64,000 bases of DNA. It comes from Bacteroidia bacterium. Lineage in GTDB: Bacteria > Bacteroidota > Bacteroidia > SpSt-205. Below the pieces are notes generated by a model. That model saw only the letters and a program-made list of their open reading frames with translations. It did no database searches and had not been told where the DNA came from. Both the position numbers and the translations under genes were made by a program. The stretch is from NCBI GenBank assembly GCA_026003235.1, contig BPGW01000008.1, forward strand, positions 1 to 64,000, in the 5' to 3' direction. Shown here in pieces: positions 36,349-43,739 of this stretch; position 1 is the first letter of the stretch; each line of letters opens with the position of its first letter.

Positions 36349-37296
36349 CTAAGGTACGGCGATTTCGGGAAACTTCCAAATGGGCTGGTCAGGTTGGGTG
36401 AGGGCATAGGCGGCGAGGGTGGTAGGGGTGAGGTGCCAAAGGCCCACGGTCGCCCGGGCCCAGGTGGCTCGGCGGCGCGAGACGGGCTCAGTCTTGCATC
36501 CGCTGCCGCTCACTATCATCCAGCTGCTTGTCCCCAGGCGGTGAACCTGAAGGTTGTGATCATGCCCAGAAGCGATGTAGGTGGGCACGGCAAGGGAGTC
36601 CACGCGCCGCAGCAGCTCTTGGCTAAGCTGTCGGTAGGTGGGATAGCTCAGATCCGTAGGGTGGTGAGCCGCTTTACGCAGCAGGATGAAGGCTGTACCC
36701 AGCCCTGGTAGGGGCAGGTAAAGGTACCGGCTCAGGATGCGCAGCGGAAACACATGAGCGCCAAGAGGAAAGTACCCCCCGTGAGCCCCCGCTGTCTTAG
36801 GGGGATGATGTAAGAGCAGGAGGGGATGAAGGTTTTTCTTGTGGGCCGCTACCACCAGAGAGTCCAGGGCCTGCCAAGGGAAGGCCTTTCCGCCTGTTTG
36901 GATGTACAGCTCCGAGTCCAGGGCGATCAGCAGCCAAGGCGGATTCTCCAGGGCGGCGGGACCTATCTGACCTGGTGGGGGCAGCAGGGGAAGGTCGCGA
37001 TCTTCGCGCAGGAGCCCCGCTATCCCGCTTTTCCAGTCGTGGTTGCCTGCCAGGGCGTAGACTTTGCCCGGGAAGGCCCGGGAAACCGCCAGCAAGCGAT
37101 TCCACCGGCGGACCGCACGAGGAGAACCATCATGCCCGCGGGGGTAGATATTGTCTCCGAGCCAAATGAGCACGTCTTCCTTGTGGGCATGCTTCTGCCA
37201 GAAGATCGTGTACTTTCGCACCTGGGTCTCCGTAAGAGCCCCTGCGTCCCCCACCAGGAAGATCGCTTGCTGGAGCCAGAGGAGCCCTATCAGCAT
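36349..37296 (-). CDS. Metallophosphoesterase
   Basis: A 315-residue calcineurin-like phosphoesterase. The five metal-binding blocks are clear: FLVGDAG, IWLGDNIYPRG, ALAGNHDWK, LLLHHPPKTAGAHGG and IASGHDHNLQVH. The N-terminal MLIGLLWLQQAIFLVGD has no cleavable signal, so it may be cytoplasmic or anchored. In Bacteroidota the same type is sometimes fused to an outer-membrane barrel; here no barrel follows. The start abuts the SPOR-gene stop codon. Substrate unknown. Confidence 0.88.
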   Translation of the reverse strand: MLIGLLWLQQAIFLVGDAGALTETQVRKYTIFWQKHAHKEDVLIWLGDNIYPRGHDGSPRAVRRWNRLLAVSRAFPGKVYALAGNHDWKSGIAGLLREDRDLPLLPPPGQIGPAALENPPWLLIALDSELYIQTGGKAFPWQALDSLVVAAHKKNLHPLLLLHHPPKTAGAHGGYFPLGAHVFPLRILSRYLYLPLPGLGTAFILLRKAAHHPTDLSYPTYRQLSQELLRRVDSLAVPTYIASGHDHNLQVHRLGTSSWMIVSGSGCKTEPVSRRRATWARATVGLWHLTPTTLAAYALTQPDQPIWKFPEIAVP

Positions 37297-37929
37297 CTAT
37301 TGGGAGCTGCCCTTGGCTAAGATTTCCTTGGCTTCCTTCATGGTGATGCGCACGCCGTCTTTGAAGGGCACGACCCACGCATCGCGGATGCCCAGCCTCT
37401 TGAGGTCCTTCTGGAAGGCCTCCGCCAACTCAAGGCTACGAAAGCGGCCTACGGTATAGCGGTTGATGTCGCCCAGCGCTTCGGCCTCAAAGAAGGGGTT
37501 GTCTTGGGCATACTTGCGCATGTCAAAGAGCCGAAAAGCCCCTATCTGGACCTTGAACACCAGGCCTGGCATCACATCAAGGCGCGCTTGTTTTTTCTCC
37601 GCTTCGTAGGCGGCTTTGAGCCGGATGATCTCGCTTTGCAGCGAGTCAAACGAATACTGCCGGGCTCGCAGCTGATCTTCAAGTTGGGCCAGCTGCTCAG
37701 AGAGTTCGCGATTGCGTCGCTGAAGCTCTTCTATCTGGCGGTCCCGATCTTGCACTTGTTTTTGATAACTTTCCTCACGGGCTTTGAGCGCTAAGGGATT
37801 TTTGACGTACTGCTTGGCTTTCTTTTTCCACTCTTTTTTTAGCTGTTTTTGGGGGTCGCCGCCTTTTTTCTTTTGCTGAGCCCACCCCAAAGGAAAGGAG
37901 AGGAGGGCGATACCAAGTAGCCATCGCAT
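37297..37929 (-). CDS. Secreted coiled-coil protein with SPOR-like domain
   Basis: A 210-residue protein with a signal peptide (MRWLLGIALLSFPLGWAQ), a Lys/Glu/Gln-rich coiled coil (about 25-115, KAREESYQKQVQDRDRQI and following) and a C-terminal SPOR-like domain (about 125-205). In that domain FKVQIGAFRLFD is the first strand, INRYTVGRFRSLELAEAFQK the middle and IRDAWVVPFKDGVRITMKEA the end. SPOR domains bind denuded peptidoglycan, so a periplasmic cell-wall role is likely. It is the first gene of a pair with the metallophosphoesterase. The start at 37929 is fixed by the signal peptide and the promoter box 5 nt upstream. Confidence 0.82.
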   Translation of the reverse strand: MRWLLGIALLSFPLGWAQQKKKGGDPQKQLKKEWKKKAKQYVKNPLALKAREESYQKQVQDRDRQIEELQRRNRELSEQLAQLEDQLRARQYSFDSLQSEIIRLKAAYEAEKKQARLDVMPGLVFKVQIGAFRLFDMRKYAQDNPFFEAEALGDINRYTVGRFRSLELAEAFQKDLKRLGIRDAWVVPFKDGVRITMKEAKEILAKGSSQ

Positions 37930-37934
37930 ATCGG

Positions 37935-37942
37935 CAAATGTA
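37935..37942 (-). promoter_or_regulatory. Putative -7 box (TACATTTG) for the SPOR gene
   Basis: An exact TAnnTTTG on the minus strand, ending 5 nt before the ATG at 37929. Only 2 bases separate it from the oppositely oriented box at 37945. Confidence 0.7.
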
Positions 37943-37944
37943 AG

Positions 37945-37952
37945 TAGATTTG
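37945..37952 (+). promoter_or_regulatory. Putative -7 box (TAGATTTG) for the FG-GAP protein gene
   Basis: An exact TAnnTTTG ending 6 nt before the ATG at 37959, back to back with the box of the divergent SPOR gene. Confidence 0.7.
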
Positions 37953-37958
37953 CTGGGT

Positions 37959-40082
37959 ATGCGGAGCGTCTGGGTGGTAGGGCTAAGCTGGGCTTTTGCA
38001 CAATTTGTCTTCACACCCCTCCAGTGGCCGGTAGCCGGCTTCCCCAACGCCTGGACAGGCGGCTGGAACGCGCCGCAATTTTCCCGGATAGACTTGGATG
38101 GAGACGGCCAGGAGGAGCTTTTCGTCTTTGACCGCACTGACAACAGCCTACAGATTTTTCGCTGGGTAGCAGGCTCGTGGCAATATCTTCCCCAGGCTGA
38201 TACGCTCTTTCCAACCCGGCACCTTTCGGCGTGGGTGCTCCTGCGGGATGCCGACGGCGATGGCGACAAAGACCTTTTCACCAACCGCAACTCCAATGTG
38301 CGTGTCTTTCGTAACCTGGCTCCTTCTGGAACTGCCCCCCTCTGGTCGGCTTGGTACGATACGCTCCGCTCCAGCTATTATAATTACGTCACCCCACTGT
38401 ATGCCAGCTCTACCGATATCCCTGGGCTGGTGGATGTAGATAGCGATGGCGACCTGGATGTGCTGGTTTATGAAGTGCTGGGCACCCTCATAGAGTGGCA
38501 CCGCAACCAGGCCCAAGAACTCTATGGCCGTCCCGATACCCTCGTTCTGCAGCTCCAGTCCGCCTGCTGGGGCCATGTGTTTGAAAACTACGACTACCAA
38601 ACGAATGTATTTTCCTTTCAGCCTTACTTTTGTGGTCCAGGCCAGCGCTTGGAAGGGGAACCGCCCCTTGGCCGAACCTACCACAGCGGCGGTACGCTGT
38701 TGGTAACCGATCTGGATGGCAACGGCCTAAAAGACTTGATCGTCGGGGACAATGGCCCCCCCTATTTGATTGCGGGGTTCAATGAGGGTACGCTGGACAG
38801 TGCTCATATCCCCACCTCTACGGCGATCGCTCCTTACCCTCCGGCTAATCCGGTCTATCTGCCCAGCTTTCCTGCTGCGTATTACGAGGACGTTACGGGG
38901 GACGGTAAGCCGGACCTTATCGTGGCCAACAACGATCCCTTAGCGGGCGAGGATAGCCGCAGCGTGTGGATGTACGAAAACCTCGGTCGGGTGGATTCTC
39001 CGTCTTGGGCGATGCCGCAGATTGGCTGGCTTCATACCACCCAGTTGGACGTGGGCACAGCTGCGCATCCTACCTTGGCCGACCTGAATCGGGACGGCTT
39101 CCTGGATCTTATCCTGAGCTGCGAGAGCTACTACACCCCCAGTGGACCGAAAGCCCGCGCGTTCCTCTTGTGGGGGGGGCCAAGCGGCCTTAGCCTCGCC
39201 GATACCGATTGGCTCAGCCTCTCCAGCTACAGCCTGCGCAACCCGGTCTTTGCGGTGGGCGATTTGGACAACGATGGCCGGACCGACCTGCTGGCTGGCA
39301 CCAGCACAGGGGCTTTTTGGCATTGGGAGGAGACGGCGGCCGGCGCCGCGGACTTTTCGCTGGTCACGCAAAATTTCGCTGGCCTGTCGGGGCCTCCTTA
39401 TGCAGCGCCGCTGCTCTATGACTACGATGGAGATGGTGACTTGGACCTTATCGTAGGAGGCCGAAACGGCCGGCTCTCCTTGTATCGCCAGGATGCGGGC
39501 GGGGCTTTTACCCTGGTTACCGACTTTTTGGGCCAGATTGAGGTGCGGGATACGGTCAGTACGTTGCTGGGCTTTGCGCGGCCGGCCCTCATAGACCTGG
39601 ACACCAACGGCGTGCCCGAACTGCTGGTAGGGAATCTCACAGGCTTTTTGCGGGTGTACCTGCCCCAGTGGTCCCAGCCAACGGCGAGCTGGACGCTGGT
39701 CGGCGATCTGTCGCAGGGGGGCCTGGGGATTCGCCGCGCTAGCCCTACCACCTGGCTCACCCCCGATAGCGTGGTGATCCTTATTGGTACGCAGCGCGGG
39801 GGCGTCCAACCGTTTCGTATAGAGTACGGCGGAAGCCCTACCGCCCTTCTTACTTCCGCCGAGAGCGCCTTTCCCCTGCGCCTAAGGTCGGGTCAGGGCC
39901 TTCTGGAGGTGGAAGCGGAAGCTGAGGGCTACCTCCTCCTTTACAGCTCCTTAGGTCAGCTGGTGCACCAGCAGCCTCTAAGCAAAGGCCAGCAGCTTAC
40001 CCTTTCTCTTCCCGCGGGGGTATACGCTGTCAGCTTTTGGGGGAGCCAAGGGGGCGTAGCCCGACGAGTAAGGGTTTGGTAG
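37959..40082 (+). CDS. FG-GAP/VCBS repeat surface protein
   Basis: A 707-residue secreted protein. Signal peptide MRSVWVVGLSWAFAQ. At least nine calcium-binding FG-GAP/VCBS loops lie along the chain: DLDGDGQEEL, DADGDGDKDL, DVDSDGDLDV, DLDGNGLKDL, DVTGDGKPDL, DLNRDGFLDL, DLDNDGRTDL, DYDGDGDLDL and DLDTNGVPEL. This predicts a seven- or eight-bladed propeller. The C-terminal 70 residues or so (LLYSSLGQLVHQQPLSKGQQ, then LPAGVYAVSFWG) look like a type IX sorting domain. A role in adhesion or extracellular binding is likely. The ATG at 37959 is fixed by the signal peptide and the box 6 nt upstream. Confidence 0.88.
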   Translation: MRSVWVVGLSWAFAQFVFTPLQWPVAGFPNAWTGGWNAPQFSRIDLDGDGQEELFVFDRTDNSLQIFRWVAGSWQYLPQADTLFPTRHLSAWVLLRDADGDGDKDLFTNRNSNVRVFRNLAPSGTAPLWSAWYDTLRSSYYNYVTPLYASSTDIPGLVDVDSDGDLDVLVYEVLGTLIEWHRNQAQELYGRPDTLVLQLQSACWGHVFENYDYQTNVFSFQPYFCGPGQRLEGEPPLGRTYHSGGTLLVTDLDGNGLKDLIVGDNGPPYLIAGFNEGTLDSAHIPTSTAIAPYPPANPVYLPSFPAAYYEDVTGDGKPDLIVANNDPLAGEDSRSVWMYENLGRVDSPSWAMPQIGWLHTTQLDVGTAAHPTLADLNRDGFLDLILSCESYYTPSGPKARAFLLWGGPSGLSLADTDWLSLSSYSLRNPVFAVGDLDNDGRTDLLAGTSTGAFWHWEETAAGAADFSLVTQNFAGLSGPPYAAPLLYDYDGDGDLDLIVGGRNGRLSLYRQDAGGAFTLVTDFLGQIEVRDTVSTLLGFARPALIDLDTNGVPELLVGNLTGFLRVYLPQWSQPTASWTLVGDLSQGGLGIRRASPTTWLTPDSVVILIGTQRGGVQPFRIEYGGSPTALLTSAESAFPLRLRSGQGLLEVEAEAEGYLLLYSSLGQLVHQQPLSKGQQLTLSLPAGVYAVSFWGSQGGVARRVRVW

Positions 40083-40091
40083 CCCCGTAGC

Positions 40092-40838
40092 CTACCGAAG
40101 CCACACCCGCACAGCGGCTATGCCGAGGGACTCATCGGGAGCAGCTTGATCTAACACCGCGCTTATTCGTACGGTGAGCGTAGCCGCTGTGTGCTCAGCC
40201 CATCCGACCAGGAGGTAAGGCCCCCGATCGATCCAGCTGCGACCGACTGCCCGCTGGCTTGCCGCAGGGTGGCCCCCAGCAGCTCTGTCTGCGGGCTGGG
40301 CCCCACTTCGCGTCTACCGGAGGTCCCGCTACCAGTGACGCTATGAGCAAGGCCACATGGTCGTAGTAAGAAGGAGTTTGTCTCAGCTCCCAGCTATCTA
40401 CTGGCCCAGTACTGACCTCTACCATGACCTTCGCTGTGGAGTGGTAGACCTGTGAAAGTTTTTTCAAAGTAGCATCCATCTTCCGCATACGTTGCAGCCT
40501 CCGAGCAGGCGCATTTGGCCGCAGGTGCTGGTCCAAGGTGTGCTGGCACAGCCTGTACAGGACCATCCTCGGTACTCTGTGGCGGAGGTGGCGGGGTTCC
40601 AGGCGTCTACAGCGAAGAGCTTGTAGTAGGGGCCTTCCCAGACAGGGGAGGTGTTAGGGCCGCGGGAGACGAGCACTTGTCCGATGGCACCGGGGTTGCC
40701 AGCTGGCATGAGAGCCCCTGAGAACTGCACATTACCGTTTACATCCAACCGCTGGGTCGGCGTAGCCGTGCCAATGCCCACATTTTGAGCAGCCACAAAG
40801 GTCGCAATAGCAAGCCCAAGTAGTACCAGGTTTCGCAT
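40092..40838 (-). pseudogene. Secreted surface protein with three apparent single-base deletions
   Basis: A signal peptide (MRNLVLLGLAIATFVAAQ) and the NVGIGTATPTQRLDVNGNV motif typical of Bacteroidota secreted tail-fibre-like proteins open the gene. The first frame runs to about 40,475 (LLGGCNVCGRWML). The second gives KKLSQVYHSTAKVMVEVSTG and SWELRQTPSYYDHVALLIAS. The third gives SGRREVGPSPQTELLGATLR. The last returns to the starting frame and gives WIDRGPYLLVGWAEHTAATL and ends DESLGIAAVRVWLR at TAG 40092. All three shifts are in the same direction (a missing base each), giving about 249 residues if repaired. Sequence error and real decay are both possible. The promoter is intact. Confidence 0.65.
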
Positions 40839-40842
40839 ACCC

Positions 40843-40850
40843 CAAAGTTA
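40843..40850 (-). promoter_or_regulatory. Putative -7 box (TAACTTTG) for the gene at 40,838
   Basis: An exact TAnnTTTG on the minus strand, ending 4 nt before the ATG. Confidence 0.65.
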
Positions 40851-40915
40851 TAAAGAGACTTTCGGAAATATGCAAGCCTGGGGTGGGGGAAGTAGAGTAG
40901 TAATTGGGAGAGTAG

Positions 40916-40923
40916 TACCTTTG
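40916..40923 (+). promoter_or_regulatory. Putative -7 box (TACCTTTG) for SUI1-rdgB
   Basis: An exact consensus ending only 3 nt before the ATG at 40927, the tightest spacing of an exact box in the window. Confidence 0.7.
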
Positions 40924-40926
40924 GGC

Positions 40927-41247
40927 ATGGCTGATGTATCTGAGGATCGGTGGGTGTATTCCACGCGTGGGCTGCCTGAGCGGGGGCCGGAGGAGGAGCC
41001 CACGCCGGCGCGGCAGAACCTCCGAGTGCAGCGGCGTAGCCTACCAGGCGGCCGGGAAGCGACGGTCATCACGGGCTTTGTAGGGCGAAAAGCCGACCGA
41101 GAAGCCCTGGCTAAGCGCCTGCGTCAGGCCTGCGCCACCGGCGGTAGCGCCTCTGAAAAAGAAATCCTTCTCCAAGGCAATTTCGTGGAAAAGGTCATAG
41201 AGCTGCTTCGGGCTGAGGGGCATACGGTGAAGCGAAGTGGCGGATAA
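40927..41247 (+). CDS. SUI1/eIF1-like translation initiation factor (YciH family)
   Basis: A 106-residue homologue of eukaryotic eIF1 and archaeal aIF1, found sporadically in bacteria (YciH). The C-terminal SUI1 fold is clear: NLRVQRRSLPGGREATVITG, then KRLRQACATGGSASEKEILL and QGNFVEKVIELLRAEGH. A charged, Pro-rich N-terminal tail precedes it. It presumably binds the small ribosomal subunit and affects start-site choice; that role is established for eIF1 and only suggested for bacterial YciH. The 3' end overlaps rdgB by 11 bases. Confidence 0.9.
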   Translation: MADVSEDRWVYSTRGLPERGPEEEPTPARQNLRVQRRSLPGGREATVITGFVGRKADREALAKRLRQACATGGSASEKEILLQGNFVEKVIELLRAEGHTVKRSGG

Positions 41248-41794
41248 GTGGGTTTTTGCCACGAAGAACCCCCACAAGCTGGCCGAGGTGCAGGCGATCG
41301 TGGGCCAGGTGCTGCGGCTGGAGGCGCTGCCGGCTGACCTGCCCGAAGCGGAGGAGCCGCACGATGCTCTGCATGCCAACGCTTTAGCCAAGGCGGCGTT
41401 TTATGGGGAGCTGTTGGGGCGGCCGGTGTTGGCGGAGGACAGTGGGCTTTTTGTGGTGGCGCTGGGGGGGCAGCCAGGTGTGCGGTCGGCGCGGTATGGA
41501 GGCCCCCTTCGGCTGCTGCAAGCGATGGAGGGCGTGGCGCTTCGGCGTGCCTACTTTGCGGCGGTGGTGGTGGCCTGGTGGTCCCCCAGCAAGTACCGGT
41601 TTTTTACGGGTTACTTGCCAGGCAGGGTGGCCGAAGCCCCGCGAGGGGAAGGCGGCTTTGGGTACGATCCGATTTTCCTCCCAGCGGGCGAGTCGCGCAC
41701 GGTAGCTGAGCTGGGAGAGGCCTGGAAGCAGGTGCATTCCCACCGAGCCCAGGCGTTTCAAAAGGCGATGGCTTACCTTACCACAGGCCGGTAA
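41237..41794 (+). CDS. rdgB: Non-canonical purine NTP pyrophosphatase (RdgB/HAM1)
   Basis: A 185-residue house-cleaning enzyme that hydrolyses XTP, ITP and dITP to monophosphates. Family motifs are FATKNPHKLAEVQAI at the N-terminus, NALAKAAFYGELLGRPVLAE, DSGLFVVALGGQPGVRSARY (with the catalytic EDSGL), GEGGFGYDPIFLP and SHRAQAFQKA near the end. The GTG start at 41237 overlaps the SUI1 gene by 11 bases. It is slightly shorter than the E. coli protein (197). The 3' end overlaps the next, convergent gene by 17 bases. Confidence 0.94.
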   Translation: MADKWVFATKNPHKLAEVQAIVGQVLRLEALPADLPEAEEPHDALHANALAKAAFYGELLGRPVLAEDSGLFVVALGGQPGVRSARYGGPLRLLQAMEGVALRRAYFAAVVVAWWSPSKYRFFTGYLPGRVAEAPRGEGGFGYDPIFLPAGESRTVAELGEAWKQVHSHRAQAFQKAMAYLTTGR

Positions 41795-43709
41795 TGCGGG
41801 GGATGTCCCACATATTTTGGTAGAGGGGGCTCCAGCGGCCTTCTTTGAGCTGGCTGAGTTCTCGCCGCCAGAAGTGCAGGCTAAGGGCGGGCTGCAAGTA
41901 GCCAAAGCGGTAGCTGGGGTGAGGATGGCGGCAAGGGCGACGGCCCGAACGGCAGAGGCGTGGGGCTGCGCTCCAAGGGTAGCGGATAGGGAGGCTCCTT
42001 ACGAGGATGTCGGCCTGCTTGAGCAGGTGGGCAAGGGTGTCTAAGTGGGCGGCTTCTTGGGGGCTTTTTCGCTGGCTGAGGAGCCCTTCAAGCCAGTGGT
42101 ACCGAAAAAGGACGCGCAAACGGGTGATTTCCCAGGCTAAGGCCAGCTCTTGGGCTATCCTGGCGCGGGCGCTGTCTGGAGGGTGTACCTTCGGCCAAGT
42201 AGGCCAGGTTCGCAGCGCCGCAGCCCACCCGTCCAGCACCGGCCTAAATAGGCTCTGGTAGCGATGGGGGCGCCGGTATATTTTCCATGGGGGCACGGGC
42301 AGCCGAGGCTGAAAGGCAGGTAGGTGGTTCCAGCTTATTTCGTCTATGGGGGTGGTGGGGGTGATGTAGCTGAGGAGGTTTCGGCCTACGAGCAGGCTAT
42401 CTTGGAAGCGAAGGAGGGTAGCCCAAGAGGCGGTGTCGCCGCCGAGGAGCCGGACAAGCCCTTCGGCAGGGTGGGGGTGAGCTTCCTTGCCGTCGTACTG
42501 GTAGCGCCAGCTCCAGCGAGCTACGCTCCAGTCAAAAAGCCAGTACCCTACGTCCCAGCCCGAGGAAAAAGTCAGGTGCCCTTCTGCAAGGCCTTCTACG
42601 AGCAGCATGTCTTCTGCACGGCTACGCAGGTACGACAGCAGCCACACAGGAACGCTGTTGTCAAAGGTGACCCAATAGGCGGTTTCGGGGTAGTACCATA
42701 CTGGGCGGCGTTTTTTCTCGGTGCGGAGGGTTTCGTACAGGTGGGAGAAATTCCGGCAGCGGTAGACGGGGGCCAGCGTGTCTTGGAGGCTGTAGCACAT
42801 GACGGAGTGGACGCACAAGGTGAGGGAGGGGGGCAGCTGAGCGGGGGAGAAGGTCCCAGCGGCGTAAGCTTCGGGAGGCACCACATGCTGGCGAGACAGT
42901 ACTGTAAGGCCCAGTTCACGGGCGTAGGCCAGGAGGCTATCTATCCAAGGCCCCCAATCTTTCCCCACAAACTCGGCTGCGGTGAGCTCTACATTGAGGT
43001 GGGAGATGCCGGTGGAGGCCAGCTGGCAGAGGCGGGAGCGGAGGCGATAGCGCTTGCTTCGGAGGCTATAGCGGGGCAGCAACTGAAAGGCCCGCTGCTG
43101 CTGCATGCGCAGCGACAGGTCTAACCCCACCGCCACGCCTCGGGCCTTCGCATAGCTGACAATCCGCCGAAAATAGGGCACCCACCGCCGCAGGTCTACG
43201 GTACGCAGCAGGCAAAACTCAAAGTAGTTTTGCCGATTGCGGGCCAGCCAGGTTAGGTATGCCTTCACAAGCTGCTCGCCTTGGGGGAAGTCGGGATCGT
43301 GGAGGGGTTCGGTCAGTTCAATCGGGTGCTGCGTGTGCAGGTGGAAGCCTCGCCAAGAAAACCTTGGCACCGCACGCAGGCTGACCCAGGGGCGTACATG
43401 CGGGGTGCGCACGGTAAGCTGGGGATGCACGAAGGCCAGACCGTGTTTTTCCTCCAGGAGGAGGTAGAGGGCATGGGCTGCGCTTAGGCTATCGGGGGCC
43501 AGGAGGGTGGTAGGCTGGCTTCGCTTGAGGTGGATCGCTTCCTGGGAAGGGTCTATGAGAAGGGTGAGGGTGTCCTGCAGCCCAAAAGCGCGAAGTAGGC
43601 TATCCGCGTCTTGCAGAGCGTAGGTGAGCGGATCCACCGCCGGCCAAGCCTGCGCTGGCTGAAGGAGCGCCCCCACTTGGACCCACAGCTGCAAGAAAAA
43701 GCTTCCCAC
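41778..43709 (-). CDS. Large secreted protein of unknown family, possible TIM-barrel glycosidase-like
   Basis: A 643-residue protein from a GTG at 43709 with a signal-like N-terminus (SFFLQLWVQVGALLQPAQA). The early region TLLAPDSLSAAHALYLLLEE resembles the N-terminal carbohydrate-side domain found ahead of some glycosidase barrels. It is followed by FSWRGFHLHTQHPIELTEPL and alternating strands and helices (FEFCLLRTVDLRRWVPYF, GISHLNVELTAAEF, YYPETAYWVTFDN), which suggests a TIM barrel like those of GH20 or GH67-type enzymes. A helical C-terminal part ends in GYLQPALSLHFWRRELSQL. No catalytic pair could be assigned and the family is not recognised. It has its own promoter, back to back with gldE. 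Confidence 0.6.
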   Translation of the reverse strand: MGSFFLQLWVQVGALLQPAQAWPAVDPLTYALQDADSLLRAFGLQDTLTLLIDPSQEAIHLKRSQPTTLLAPDSLSAAHALYLLLEEKHGLAFVHPQLTVRTPHVRPWVSLRAVPRFSWRGFHLHTQHPIELTEPLHDPDFPQGEQLVKAYLTWLARNRQNYFEFCLLRTVDLRRWVPYFRRIVSYAKARGVAVGLDLSLRMQQQRAFQLLPRYSLRSKRYRLRSRLCQLASTGISHLNVELTAAEFVGKDWGPWIDSLLAYARELGLTVLSRQHVVPPEAYAAGTFSPAQLPPSLTLCVHSVMCYSLQDTLAPVYRCRNFSHLYETLRTEKKRRPVWYYPETAYWVTFDNSVPVWLLSYLRSRAEDMLLVEGLAEGHLTFSSGWDVGYWLFDWSVARWSWRYQYDGKEAHPHPAEGLVRLLGGDTASWATLLRFQDSLLVGRNLLSYITPTTPIDEISWNHLPAFQPRLPVPPWKIYRRPHRYQSLFRPVLDGWAAALRTWPTWPKVHPPDSARARIAQELALAWEITRLRVLFRYHWLEGLLSQRKSPQEAAHLDTLAHLLKQADILVRSLPIRYPWSAAPRLCRSGRRPCRHPHPSYRFGYLQPALSLHFWRRELSQLKEGRWSPLYQNMWDIPRITGLW

Positions 43710-43714
43710 CTCCC

Positions 43715-43722
43715 CAAAATTA
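43715..43722 (-). promoter_or_regulatory. Putative -7 box (TAATTTTG) for the large secreted protein
   Basis: An exact TAnnTTTG on the minus strand, ending 5 nt before the GTG at 43709. One base separates it from the gldE box. Confidence 0.65.
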
Positions 43723-43723
43723 T

Positions 43724-43731
43724 TACCTTTG
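43724..43731 (+). promoter_or_regulatory. Putative -7 box (TACCTTTG) for gldE-gldD-tatD
   Basis: An exact consensus ending 8 nt before the proposed TTG start at 43740; it lies 1 base from the divergent box. Confidence 0.65.
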
Positions 43732-43739
43732 TAGCAGGT

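Noticed and set aside
38940-39809. 289-codon open frame on the minus strand
   Set aside because: Antisense to the FG-GAP repeat protein, with a composition set by its repeats; no start context and no motif.
40078-40096. Terminator between the two convergent genes at 40.08 kb
   Set aside because: Only a 4-5 bp stem can form and there is no T-tract.
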